Shown here: positions 1-7,103 of the stretch, piece by piece | Position numbering within the stretch: position 1 is the stretch's first letter | How the letters are laid out: every line of letters starts with the position of its first letter | Assembly (NCBI GenBank): GCA_022704885.1 | Contig: JAKJFO010000082.1 | Span: forward strand, 4,669-16,314 | Direction: 5' to 3' | DNA from: Candidatus Rifleibacteriota bacterium | GTDB lineage: Bacteria; Riflebacteria; Ozemobacteria; Ozemobacterales; Ozemobacteraceae | DNA: 11,646 nt | Notes under the pieces: model-generated | The model's input: the letters and a program-made list of their open reading frames with translations, nothing else | The model's database searches: none | Told to the model about the DNA's origin: nothing | Position numbers and translations under genes: made by a program

Positions 1-476
1 GGTTTGGGCTGGTCTTTTACCAGGCTTTCGTATGACAGTTCGATGATCGGGCAGCGCAACTTCAGCGGGCTGGTGCTGATGCTTTCGGTGCCCTTGCGGA
101 TCAGAATGATAGCTTTTTTTATTCTGGTTGCAGAAATCTGACGTTCCTGCTGAAAAAATTTGGCTTTGCCAGGCAGAGCGTATTTTTGCCCTACCCCCAG
201 GTGTGGAACCGATATGTCGACGATGACATATTTTTCCTTTTTACCGTCGCTGGCGCTGAATACTGCATCGATACGGTCGTTGCCGCCATCGATCTGAGCA
301 TCTATTTCGCTGAGTTTCCAGTCGCCGGCGCCAACTTTTTGTCTGATGCCTTCGAGGGCCTTGTTGGGAAACGCTTTAAGGCCTTCTTTTATTCTGGCAA
401 ATTCGGTGTCACTGTTGTTTTTTCGGGTCAGGGATTCTGACTTGTTGCTGTCTTTAGTCACTTGTTTAAACTCCAT
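1..476 (-). CDS. Unrecognised protein, N-terminal part (3' end beyond left edge)
   Basis: An open minus-strand frame with no stop runs from 476 to the edge of the window, giving about 158 residues. I do not recognise the family. The N-terminus is polar and charged. It is followed by an alternating hydrophobic core (RIDAVFSASDG, then KYVIVDIS) and a later strand-like KKAIILIRKG, so it looks like a soluble alpha/beta protein with no signal peptide or membrane segment. The start is uncertain. ATG at 476 has no clear ribosome binding site, whereas GTG at 461 (codon 6) has GGAG at 474-471 with 9 bases spacing and may be the true start. Plus-strand frames here are poor and read as shadows. The D-then-hydrophobic-strand arrangement could suggest a PD-(D/E)XK-like fold, but the usual ExK pair is absent, so no function is assigned. 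Confidence 0.7.
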   Translation of the reverse strand, partial: MEFKQVTKDSNKSESLTRKNNSDTEFARIKEGLKAFPNKALEGIRQKVGAGDWKLSEIDAQIDGGNDRIDAVFSASDGKKEKYVIVDISVPHLGVGQKYALPGKAKFFQQERQISATRIKKAIILIRKGTESISTSPLKLRCPIIELSYESLVKDQPK

Positions 477-493
477 TTTTGTCGAAAGCTGTA

Positions 494-523
494 GTTAAAA
501 TCTTTGGCTTTCTGAATTGTCAG
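494..523 (-). promoter_or_regulatory. Possible promoter for the left-edge gene
   Basis: On the minus strand, CTGACA (523-518) and TTTAAC (499-494) are separated by 18 bases. They match the sigma70 -35 box in 5 of 6 positions and the -10 box in 4 of 6. The spacing and the position just before the start at 476 or 461 are right, but the -10 box is weak. Confidence 0.3.
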
Positions 524-601
524 CCGATCCTAATCAGAGGTCGTGCTGTTGCTCATGGTTTTGCCATGTGCGCTGATTTCCTGGTGAACAAGAAAAATCA
601 T

Positions 602-1225
602 TCAGGCAGGAACGGTGAAAGATACGATGTGATGCAGATTCAGAAACGAGGTCGGCTCGATTCTGATATTCAGTGCACCATGTTCTTTGAGAAGACCCGT
701 CAGGTCATGCTTCAGAGTGAACAGGCCGATGCTGGCAAAAACAGGGTGGAAAATGTCTTCGATTATGCTCATCAGCTTGTTTGTGCTGCAGAGATAATTT
801 ACGATAACGACTTTCGCACCTGGCCTGGCAACTCTGAAGATTTCCCTGACCGCTTTGGCGGGATCGGGTACTACGGTTAAAACATAGGCAGCCATGAGAT
901 AATCGAATGAATTGTCGGCGAAGGCCATGTTCTGTGCATCCATCTGGAGGAGCCGCACCGGACAGTGGCTGCTGTCTGCGGCCTTACCCTTCGCTTCTCT
1001 GAGCATGCCGAAACTGTAATCGAAACCAAGAACTTCCACGTCGGGAGGGTAGTACTCGAGGCTCAGACCTGTTCCTACGCCTATCTCAAGAATGCACGAA
1101 CCTTTGCCGGGGTTCAGTAGTTCAATGGCGCGTTGACGGCCAAATTCGAGATAAGGTTTGAAAACCAGATCGTAAAGTGAGCTGAATCGATCGTAAGTTT
1201 GCTTGATGCTCTGGGAGTTAATCAA
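602..1225 (-). CDS. Class I SAM-dependent methyltransferase, PmtA-like
   Basis: This is a 207-residue Rossmann-fold methyltransferase. The SAM-binding motif I, LEIGVGTG, is at residues 46-53. The acidic residue that holds the ribose is D69 in GFDYS, and QMDA (around residue 96) is the adenine-side motif. FDYLMAAYVLTVVPDP and RVARPGAKVVIVNY follow, as in the Methyltransf_11 group. The N-terminal YDxxFxPxxxxGRxxA pattern and the VVPDP segment resemble bacterial phosphatidylethanolamine N-methyltransferases (PmtA type). The substrate is therefore likely a phospholipid head group, but ubiquinone/menaquinone or other methyltransferases share this fold. The start is TTG at 1225, with CGGAGAG directly upstream and no nearby ATG. 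The gene is read away from a divergent promoter region. I see no convincing intrinsic terminator after it. Confidence 0.88.
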   Translation of the reverse strand: MINSQSIKQTYDRFSSLYDLVFKPYLEFGRQRAIELLNPGKGSCILEIGVGTGLSLEYYPPDVEVLGFDYSFGMLREAKGKAADSSHCPVRLLQMDAQNMAFADNSFDYLMAAYVLTVVPDPAKAVREIFRVARPGAKVVIVNYLCSTNKLMSIIEDIFHPVFASIGLFTLKHDLTGLLKEHGALNIRIEPTSFLNLHHIVSFTVPA

Positions 1226-1281
1226 TGCGCTCTCCGGATGAAATGACCGACAAATGTTTTCTCACGGTCCACTTGATAAGA

Positions 1282-1310
1282 TTAATATCACAGTTGATTG
1301 CATTGGTCAA
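1282..1310 (-). promoter_or_regulatory. Promoter of the methyltransferase gene
   Basis: On the minus strand, TTGACC (1310-1305) is followed after 17 bases by TATTAA (1287-1282), which is preceded by TGA to give an extended -10 (TGnTATTAA). Transcription would start near 1275, leaving a leader of about 50 bases before the TTG start at 1225. Confidence 0.55.
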
Positions 1311-1362
1311 GTTTCCATCGCGTTGCGCATTTATTGTGGCATGTTTTCGTGATCACTTGTTA

Positions 1363-1391
1363 TAGACACCTGTCTCTCTCTCTGATATACT
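1363..1391 (+). promoter_or_regulatory. Promoter of the membrane-protein gene, with CT repeat in the spacer
   Basis: TAGACA (1363-1368) and TATACT (1386-1391) each match the sigma70 consensus in 5 of 6 positions and are exactly 17 bases apart. The spacer contains a TC dinucleotide run at 1373-1383. Transcription would begin near 1398, about 55 bases before the ATG at 1453. Confidence 0.6.
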
Positions 1392-1452
1392 CTACGATAT
1401 TCCGGTCATGGGCCGGTATTGAGTCGAACCCTTCAACGCTAAGGATGCCAAC

Positions 1453-2214
1453 ATGGTCAGACCGCTTTATCCGCTGAAAAACCCGCCAGGGAAAAAGCCG
1501 GTACCGCCGGCTGTTCCGCTGTATAAAAATCCGCATCTGGTTGGCGCTTTTTCGCTGGTCGTAATTCTTCTGGTTCTGGTGATTTATCACTTTGCCAGAC
1601 CCGGAGTTATCGACCCCACAGCCAGCCCTTCATCAGAAAAATCGGAAGGCGGTCTTTTCTCATTTTTGCGACCTTCGAGATTTTCTGCCGGCTCGCGTGA
1701 CCTGCAGGCAAAACATCAGCAGCAGATGGCCAGAATGGGTCTGGCTACCGAGACCAAAGCTCTCAGCAGTCCGGTCGAAGCAAAAGACCTGCGTGAACAG
1801 CGGCGCATCATGGCAATTCAAAAATATGAGGCGGCGCGCGAGGCTTCCGATCGTTTTCAGCAGGAACGCGAAGAACTGCGGCGCCGGCTGAGCTCACCAA
1901 CTTCGCTGCAGCTCAAAGATGCAGTCATGGCTCTTGAAGACTCAGATAACCTTGGTATCATGAAACTCGAGCGCCTGCTTGAAGAAAAGCTGCACAGCAG
2001 CGGTGCCGATCGGCGCGACCTCGATGTTCTGGTGTTCGCATACGATTCTCTGGCAAGGGTTTATGAGCAGAAGAACATGCCCGAAAAGGCTAAGAATGCT
2101 TATCTGAATATGTTTCATCTGATGAAGAAACAGGCCCCCGATACACAGGGGCCTGACTGGGATTCAGCGATAAGCAGTATCGAGCAGCTTAACCCTCGAC
2201 CTCGCGGCAATTGA
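1453..2214 (+). CDS. Single-pass membrane protein with coiled-coil and TPR-like C-terminal part
   Basis: This is a 253-residue protein of unknown function. A proline- and lysine-rich cytoplasmic N-terminus (about residues 1-27) precedes one hydrophobic segment (about 28-48). Next are a low-complexity stretch and a strongly charged helical region rich in E, R, K and Q (about 113-148), probably a coiled coil. Residues 186-225 carry a TPR-like helix pair (LVFAYDSLARVYEQKNMPEK). The layout is that of an inner-membrane anchored scaffold or assembly factor facing the periplasm, but no specific role can be named. ATG at 1453 has AAGGA at 1441-1445 with 7 bases spacing. The gene converges on the secreted-protein gene and its last 26 bases overlap it. 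Confidence 0.85.
   Translation: MVRPLYPLKNPPGKKPVPPAVPLYKNPHLVGAFSLVVILLVLVIYHFARPGVIDPTASPSSEKSEGGLFSFLRPSRFSAGSRDLQAKHQQQMARMGLATETKALSSPVEAKDLREQRRIMAIQKYEAAREASDRFQQEREELRRRLSSPTSLQLKDAVMALEDSDNLGIMKLERLLEEKLHSSGADRRDLDVLVFAYDSLARVYEQKNMPEKAKNAYLNMFHLMKKQAPDTQGPDWDSAISSIEQLNPRPRGN
2131..2155 (-). terminator. Intrinsic terminator of the secreted-protein gene, inside the opposing gene
   Basis: CAGGCCCC (2131-2138) and GGGGCCTG (2148-2155) form a perfect 8-bp GC-rich stem with a 9-base loop. On the minus strand the stem is followed by TTTCTTC, a modest U tract. It lies 33 bases past the TAA of the minus-strand gene ending at 2189, a usual distance for a rho-independent terminator. The same bases encode residues 227-235 of the plus-strand protein. 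Confidence 0.6.
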
Positions 2215-2668
2215 GTATGCAGTTGTCATTGAGAGGTATGCTGTGAGAAATCAGTGGCGCAACTTCAGAGACCGGGCGCATGATGACAAAGCGTCTTGTC
2301 TCGCGGGGAGCAAGTTTGATTTCCTCGTGATTGAGCTTTTCGGCAAGCTCGCTCTGGTTGAGAGTCTGGTCGGCAAAGGACGGAAAGATCTGCAGATGTT
2401 TGATTTCGCGGTCAGTGGTGTTGACAAGGTAACCGCCGATGTAGATATTGTTGCGGTCGATCCTGACTCCGGTTTTTTTGACCACAACCGGGCCGGGTAC
2501 TACCTGGGGCAGTCTTACATATTCTTTGCCAACCTTTTTAAAAGCATAGGCCTTGCCGGGCTTGAACGCTTCAGTCGTTTTGCGGGCAGCCTGTGCGAAC
2601 TGGCTGTTGAAGGAGAGCGCCATCAGCGATGCGATTATCAGTCCGAAATGCTTTTTGTTGACTTTCAT
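2189..2668 (-). CDS. Small secreted protein of unknown function
   Basis: This is a 159-residue protein with a classic Sec signal peptide: MKVNKKH, a hydrophobic core, and an AQA/A cleavage site after residue 27. The mature part is basic near its N-terminus, then has alternating polar and hydrophobic stretches (NIYIGGYLVNTTDREI; RRFVIMRP) that suggest a small beta-sandwich domain. It ends with a CxxxC pair (C150, C154) that could form a disulfide in the periplasm. ATG at 2668 is preceded by GAGGT at a suitable distance. I do not recognise a family. Promoter elements on this strand are not obvious. The gene is divergent from the pseudopilin operon and its 3' end overlaps the membrane-protein gene. 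Confidence 0.82.
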   Translation of the reverse strand: MKVNKKHFGLIIASLMALSFNSQFAQAARKTTEAFKPGKAYAFKKVGKEYVRLPQVVPGPVVVKKTGVRIDRNNIYIGGYLVNTTDREIKHLQIFPSFADQTLNQSELAEKLNHEEIKLAPRETRRFVIMRPVSEVAPLISHSIPLNDNCILNCREVEG

Positions 2669-2672
2669 TTGT

Positions 2673-2702
2673 TTGACCTCGATAAATCTTGTTTGCTATA
2701 AC
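2673..2702 (+). promoter_or_regulatory. Promoter of the pseudopilin-alaS operon
   Basis: TTGACC (2673-2678) and TATAAC (2697-2702) are separated by 18 bases, each a 5 of 6 match to the sigma70 consensus. The predicted start near 2709 lies just before the AAGGAG at 2720-2725 that serves the first pseudopilin. The -35 overlaps the leader region of the divergent secreted-protein gene, so the two could influence each other. Confidence 0.6.
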
Positions 2703-2735
2703 TATCGGTCGTTTGCGGGAAGGAGTTTACCTGTT

Positions 2736-3296
2736 TTGAATAATTATTGCGAAATTCAATCACTGCCAGGCCGCAGAGGAATCACGCTCGTCGAGATTCT
2801 TGTCGCCCTTTCGGTAGCTTCTCTCGTGATGCTGCCGATTATTCTGCTGTTCGGCATCACGGAAAAGGTTACCTATAAGAGTATCAACGAAGTTGTTGCC
2901 TGCAATCTCGCGTTGCAGAAGGTCGAAGAACTCAAGAGCCGACCATTTGCTGAATTGCGCCAGATTATCGAGGTCGCGGCCGAAGACCCCAAGGAAGGGC
3001 CTTTCCGCGAAGTCGTGCTGCCGCTTGAACTCAACGGGGTCTGGAATACACCCGGGGTTGAATACGCACGCGAAACGAGATTGTCATTTTATCCTAACAT
3101 CGACCCAGACGCGACCCAGCCTGATTATGAACTGCAGAAACGGCGTGTGCGCATTCGCGTGATCGTCAGGTTCATCGAGAAAGTCATGGGTAAGAAAGAT
3201 AATGAGAAGCTTTTCGAACTCGCAACCATTCTCGGTGACGAAACCCTCGGTGCCGGGTTGAATGCATCCTTTCCGGCGATGCTCAACAAACCCTGA
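2736..3296 (+). CDS. Prepilin-like protein (type II secretion/type IV pilus minor pseudopilin)
   Basis: This is a 186-residue protein when started at TTG 2736. That start is chosen because AAGGAG lies at 2720-2725 and it gives a typical short basic leader. The class III signal is GRRG/ITLVE: cleavage after G15 by a prepilin peptidase, with the conserved glutamate E20 at mature position 5. A hydrophobic helix of about 20 residues follows, and then a globular C-terminal part. The helix with LALQKVEELKSRPF after it recalls GspI/PilV-like minor pseudopilins, but the assignment to a specific subunit is weak. The open frame extends back to 2553, but that part overlaps the divergent signal-peptide gene and is not likely translated. 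The next pseudopilin starts 10 bases downstream. Confidence 0.87.
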   Translation: MNNYCEIQSLPGRRGITLVEILVALSVASLVMLPIILLFGITEKVTYKSINEVVACNLALQKVEELKSRPFAELRQIIEVAAEDPKEGPFREVVLPLELNGVWNTPGVEYARETRLSFYPNIDPDATQPDYELQKRRVRIRVIVRFIEKVMGKKDNEKLFELATILGDETLGAGLNASFPAMLNKP

Positions 3297-3306
3297 GAGG
3301 CGATAT

Positions 3307-4011
3307 ATGAATATTTCAAAAATCAATGCAAGGCGAGCTGTTACTCTGGTCGAAATCATGATTTCGTTCGTGATTTTTGGTATCGTGCTTGTTGTCGGCT
3401 ACACCATGCTCAACCGCACTTTTGTAAGTCTCGAGCGGCAGCGGCAGTCGCTTGATACGCTGCATGAGGCCCGCAATTTTCTCATGGTAGTCGAACGCGA
3501 CCTGCGCGAAATGACCGAAATCGTCGAGCTCGACACGATTTTCAAGAGCAGTCTTTTCGACGAAGAGAATGCTCTGATGTACAAGATCGGTATGATCGTT
3601 CCCAAGCGGGATGGCAGCGGTTTCGAAAAGGTCACCTATACTTATGAAGGCCCCGAAAAGCATCACGATGGCTCGCGTGAAAAAGTCATAAGCCGTCAGG
3701 TTGAAGGCGGCCCGAAACGTGAGTTGATTACCAAACAGATGAATTATCTCAAAGTCTGGGGAACCGATGGAACGATTTTTCGCAACCGCTACCCGGAAGA
3801 AAGCCTGGAAGATTACCGCAACTACCTCAGGCCCCATTATTACCATCCGTCAAACCCTGCAGCAAATGGTCTGCGTGATCTCAAGAACATCAGGGGTGTC
3901 GAAATTCAGCTTTCGATGCACGAAATGTACGATACCGAAAAGAAGCCGATCAAACAACGCAACTTTGTAACCCGCATTTACTCAAGAGTTCTCAATGCAA
4001 AATTTGAATAA
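3307..4011 (+). CDS. Prepilin-like protein (GspJ/PilW-like minor pseudopilin)
   Basis: This is a 234-residue protein from ATG 3307, with GAGAGG directly before it overlapping the end of the upstream gene. The N-terminus has the prepilin pattern RRA/VTLVE with glutamate at mature position 5 (E16), then a hydrophobic helix (MISFVIFGIVLVVGYTML). The residue before the expected cleavage is alanine (A11) instead of the near-invariant glycine. The stretch after the helix, rich in R, E and L with an ERDLREM segment, and the larger size are typical of GspJ/PilW-type minor pseudopilins. It would be processed by a prepilin peptidase and placed at the tip of a pseudopilus or pilus together with the preceding gene product. 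No other secretion genes are in the window. Confidence 0.85.
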   Translation: MNISKINARRAVTLVEIMISFVIFGIVLVVGYTMLNRTFVSLERQRQSLDTLHEARNFLMVVERDLREMTEIVELDTIFKSSLFDEENALMYKIGMIVPKRDGSGFEKVTYTYEGPEKHHDGSREKVISRQVEGGPKRELITKQMNYLKVWGTDGTIFRNRYPEESLEDYRNYLRPHYYHPSNPAANGLRDLKNIRGVEIQLSMHEMYDTEKKPIKQRNFVTRIYSRVLNAKFE

Positions 4012-4047
4012 ATATCGCTCTGTCAGTCAGAATAACAGGAGACAACA

Positions 4048-6639
4048 GTGAAAACCGCAACAATCAGACAGAAATTTCTGGATTTTTTTGGCAAAAACAA
4101 TCACAAGGTCGAAAAATCGGCGCCTCTGATTCCGCAGGATGACCCGACAATTCTATTTATCAGTGCCGGCATGGCTCCTTTCAAGCCATATTTTCTTGGG
4201 CTCAAGAAAGATCTGTCGCGTGCCGCGTCCTGCCAGAAGTGCTTTAGAACCACAGATATCGAAAATGTGGGATACACTGCTCGCCATCATACATTTTTCG
4301 AAATGCTCGGCAATTTCAGCTTCGGTGACTACTTCAAAAAAGAAGCGATCGCCATGGCCTGGGAATTCATCATCAAAGAAATGGGTCTGCCCAAAGAAAA
4401 ACTCTATGTCAGTGTACACCACAGTGATGACGAAGCACTGGAAATCTGGCACAAAGATATTGGTGTGCCGCGCGACCGCATTGTTAAACTTGGTGATAAA
4501 GATAACTTCTGGACAATCGGCATCGGCCCCTCTGGCCCCTGTTCAGAGATTTACATCGACCAGGGCCCGGAAATCGGCTGCAAAAGCCCGAATTGTGCGC
4601 CAGGCTGTGACTGTGCCCGCTACCTTGAATTCTGGAATCTGGTGTTCACTCAGTATGACCGCGCCGAAGACGGCACTCTGACCCCGCTTGAGCGCAAGAA
4701 CATCGATACCGGCATGGGCCTCGAACGACTGGCTTCGATCATGCAGGGCAAATTCGACAACTTTGAAAACGATGTCTTTGTCGGCATAGTCAACAAAGTT
4801 GAGACTATCACGGGTCATCGCTTCAACGAATCAGACAAGATCAGAACCGCTCTCAAAGTCGTTTCTGATCATGTCAGAGCACTGTCGTTCGCACTTGCCG
4901 ATGGCGGTCTGCCCGGCAACGAAGGACGTGGTTACGTTCTGCGCAAGATTCTGCGCCGTGCCTCACGCTTTGGTTACAGCTATCTTGGCCAGGAAAAACC
5001 TTTCCTCCATCAGATCGTACCGACGGTTGCCGAGATTATGAGTGACTACCCCGAAGTTAAAGAAAACGCCGACCACGTCATACGCATAGTCCGCAACGAA
5101 GAAGAACGCTTTTTGCAGACTCTCAAGACTGGCAGCGACAAGCTGGCTGAATACATCGACCAGCTCAAATCAGCCAAAAAGATTACCCTGTCGGGTGAAC
5201 GCGCTTTTCTGCTGCATGACACCTACGGATTCCCTCTCGACCTTACCCGCGAAATCTGCATGGAAGAAAAGATCGAGGTCGATGAGGCTGCATTCAACGT
5301 AGAACTCGACAAGCAGCGCGAACGTGGCCGCGCCAATGTCGTCTCTGCTTTCGTCAACTTTCAGGCGATCAATCCTGGTGATTATCAGCCCACCGTCTTT
5401 ACCGGATACCAGACGATGAGCGATACCGCCACCGTGCTCGATGTTGTTTCAGCAAAAGATCAGGTTCTGGTTATTACCGACAAAACTCCTTTTTATGCTG
5501 AGTCTGGCGGTCAGGTCGGTGATAAAGGTCAGATAAGCAGCGGCTCAGCCGTGTTTGCTGTCGAGACGACCGAATCCACCGAAGGTGTGTATCTGCACAT
5601 CGGCCGTTGGCAGGGGGCGCAGACCTTTGCCAAGGGTGCTCAGGTGCAGATGCAGGTTGATGTGCCAAGCCGGCGCGCCACCATGCGGAACCACACCGCG
5701 ACCCATCTGTTGCACAAGGCTTTGCAGCAGGTTCTGGGTGACCATGTCAAACAGGCCGGTTCGCAGGTTTCGCCTGATCGCCTGCGTTTCGATTTTACCC
5801 ATTTTGAAGGCATCACTGCCGCTGACCTCGAAAAAATCGAAACTCTGGTTAACCAGCAGATTCTTGCCGCCCATAACGTGCATGTCGACGAAAAAAGTTA
5901 CGAAGAAGCGGTTAAAACAGGTGCCATGGCCCTGTTCGGCGAAAAATACGGCGACCGTGTGCGCATCATTTCGGTTGGCAATTACTCGAAAGAACTCTGT
6001 GGTGGCACCCATATCGGTAATTCAGCCGAGATCGGCCTGTTTTCGATTGCATCCGAGTCATCGATTGCAGCCGGAGTACGCCGCATCGAAGCGGTAACCG
6101 GCGAATCTTCGCTCGACATTCTGCACGATCTGCGTCATCACGAGCGCGAACTCGCTCAAATTCTGGAATGCGACCAGAAGAGCCTGCATCAGAAAGCCGA
6201 AAAAATCATGAATGAAATGCGCGAAATGCGTCGGGAACTCGATCGCCTGCGTAAGTCTGATGCGCATGGCCGTATCGAAAAAGTCAAGGCAAGTGCCCGC
6301 CAGATCGGTGGTATGTCGGTTATGCTGTCGCGCACCGATGGTTTGAGTGTCGATGAAATGAAAGAAATCTCAGACGAACTCGTCGGCAACGCCGGCGAAA
6401 AAACCCTGGTGCTGCTGGCCTGCGGTGGCGACAAGGCCGGTTTTGTGCTCAAGCTCTCGGGCGATCTGGTCAAAAAGGGACTGCATGCTGGCAAGCTGAT
6501 CAAGGATGTTGCGAAAGTTGCTGGTGGCAGCGGTGGCGGCCGGCCTGATATGGCGACTGCCGGTGGCAAAGATGTCGAAAAGATCGATCAGGCACTGTCA
6601 GAAGCCGAAAAACTGATTACTCAGGCACTCAACGGCTGA
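4048..6639 (+). CDS. alaS: Alanyl-tRNA synthetase
   Basis: This is an 863-residue class II synthetase that charges tRNA-Ala. The start is GTG at 4048 with AGGAG at 4037-4041 and 6 bases spacing. Motif 1 is in the N-terminal 50 residues. Motif 2 is HHTFFEMLGNFSFGDYFK (residues 80-97). Motif 3 is GNEGRGYVLRKILRRA (around 290-305). The editing domain carries the zinc-site pair HTATH (H549, H553) and CGGTH (C651, H655). The C-Ala domain ends with a GGSGGGRPDMA-type glycine-rich segment. The length is close to the usual 870-880 residues, and all key residues are present. A four-cysteine cluster (C178, C183, C187, C189) sits in the catalytic core before RYLEFWNLVF, as in many bacterial AlaRS. No T-box or leader is seen in the 36 bases upstream, so it is probably read through from the pseudopilin promoter. 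Confidence 0.98.
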   Translation: MKTATIRQKFLDFFGKNNHKVEKSAPLIPQDDPTILFISAGMAPFKPYFLGLKKDLSRAASCQKCFRTTDIENVGYTARHHTFFEMLGNFSFGDYFKKEAIAMAWEFIIKEMGLPKEKLYVSVHHSDDEALEIWHKDIGVPRDRIVKLGDKDNFWTIGIGPSGPCSEIYIDQGPEIGCKSPNCAPGCDCARYLEFWNLVFTQYDRAEDGTLTPLERKNIDTGMGLERLASIMQGKFDNFENDVFVGIVNKVETITGHRFNESDKIRTALKVVSDHVRALSFALADGGLPGNEGRGYVLRKILRRASRFGYSYLGQEKPFLHQIVPTVAEIMSDYPEVKENADHVIRIVRNEEERFLQTLKTGSDKLAEYIDQLKSAKKITLSGERAFLLHDTYGFPLDLTREICMEEKIEVDEAAFNVELDKQRERGRANVVSAFVNFQAINPGDYQPTVFTGYQTMSDTATVLDVVSAKDQVLVITDKTPFYAESGGQVGDKGQISSGSAVFAVETTESTEGVYLHIGRWQGAQTFAKGAQVQMQVDVPSRRATMRNHTATHLLHKALQQVLGDHVKQAGSQVSPDRLRFDFTHFEGITAADLEKIETLVNQQILAAHNVHVDEKSYEEAVKTGAMALFGEKYGDRVRIISVGNYSKELCGGTHIGNSAEIGLFSIASESSIAAGVRRIEAVTGESSLDILHDLRHHERELAQILECDQKSLHQKAEKIMNEMREMRRELDRLRKSDAHGRIEKVKASARQIGGMSVMLSRTDGLSVDEMKEISDELVGNAGEKTLVLLACGGDKAGFVLKLSGDLVKKGLHAGKLIKDVAKVAGGSGGGRPDMATAGGKDVEKIDQALSEAEKLITQALNG

Positions 6640-7088
6640 TGAAAATTCTTGCTCTCGATATAGGTAAAAAGAGAATCGGCGTGGCAACCTGCGATCGTTT
6701 GGAAATCGCCGCCTCGCCATTCTCGGTGGTCAAGGCCGGCAAAGGAGCAATCAGCGAAGTTGTTGCCATTCTTAAAAAAGAGGAAGTCGACAGGATTGTC
6801 ATTGGCCTGCCGGTTTCGCTCGACGGCGTCGAACGCGAACCCTGCGAAAGAGCACGTTTTTTTAAAAATGAGCTCGAAAAACAGACAAGTCTGCCGATTG
6901 AGTTCTTTGATGAACGCCTGACCACAAAAATTGCCGAAGCTTCGCTGATCGAAGCTGGCATGCGGCGCGAACAGCGGCGTGAAGTGATCGATGCGGTTGC
7001 TGCTTCCCTCATCCTGAGGGGTTATCTCGATTATCGAAAAAATACCGGGGCTGCCAGAGACGAGCTTTTGCCGGCAGCCCGCGAATAG
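6639..7088 (+). CDS. ruvX: RuvX/YqgF-family Holliday junction resolvase-like protein
   Basis: This 149-residue protein has an RNase H-like fold. The family acts on nucleic acid (pre-16S rRNA 5' maturation or Holliday junction resolution, depending on the species studied). Catalytic acidic positions are visible: D7 in LALDIGKKRIGVA, the DERLTT motif (residues 91-96) and D118 in IDAVAASLIL, together with VIGLPVSLDG (54-63). The ATG overlaps the last base of the alaS stop (TGATG), so translation is likely coupled, and no separate ribosome binding site is evident. alaS-ruvX adjacency is common in bacteria and supports the call. Confidence 0.95.
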   Translation: MKILALDIGKKRIGVATCDRLEIAASPFSVVKAGKGAISEVVAILKKEEVDRIVIGLPVSLDGVEREPCERARFFKNELEKQTSLPIEFFDERLTTKIAEASLIEAGMRREQRREVIDAVAASLILRGYLDYRKNTGAARDELLPAARE

Positions 7089-7103
7089 CTGAAAGGAAAC
7101 ATC

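Noticed and set aside
551..571. Hairpin CATGG-TTTTG-CCATG with a partly extended stem, downstream of the methyltransferase gene
   Set aside because: The core stem is only 5 bp, and no T run follows on either strand, so it is not a credible terminator.
2553..2735. Upstream extension of the first pseudopilin frame
   Set aside because: It overlaps the signal-peptide region of the divergent gene and the promoter, would bury the prepilin leader, and a better start (TTG 2736 with AAGGAG) exists.
7048..7080. 8-bp inverted repeat GGGCTGCC / GGCAGCCC around a 17-base spacer at the end of ruvX
   Set aside because: There is no T run after it, it lies inside coding sequence, and it reads as ordinary alanine-rich codons. 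It could pause transcription, but nothing supports that.
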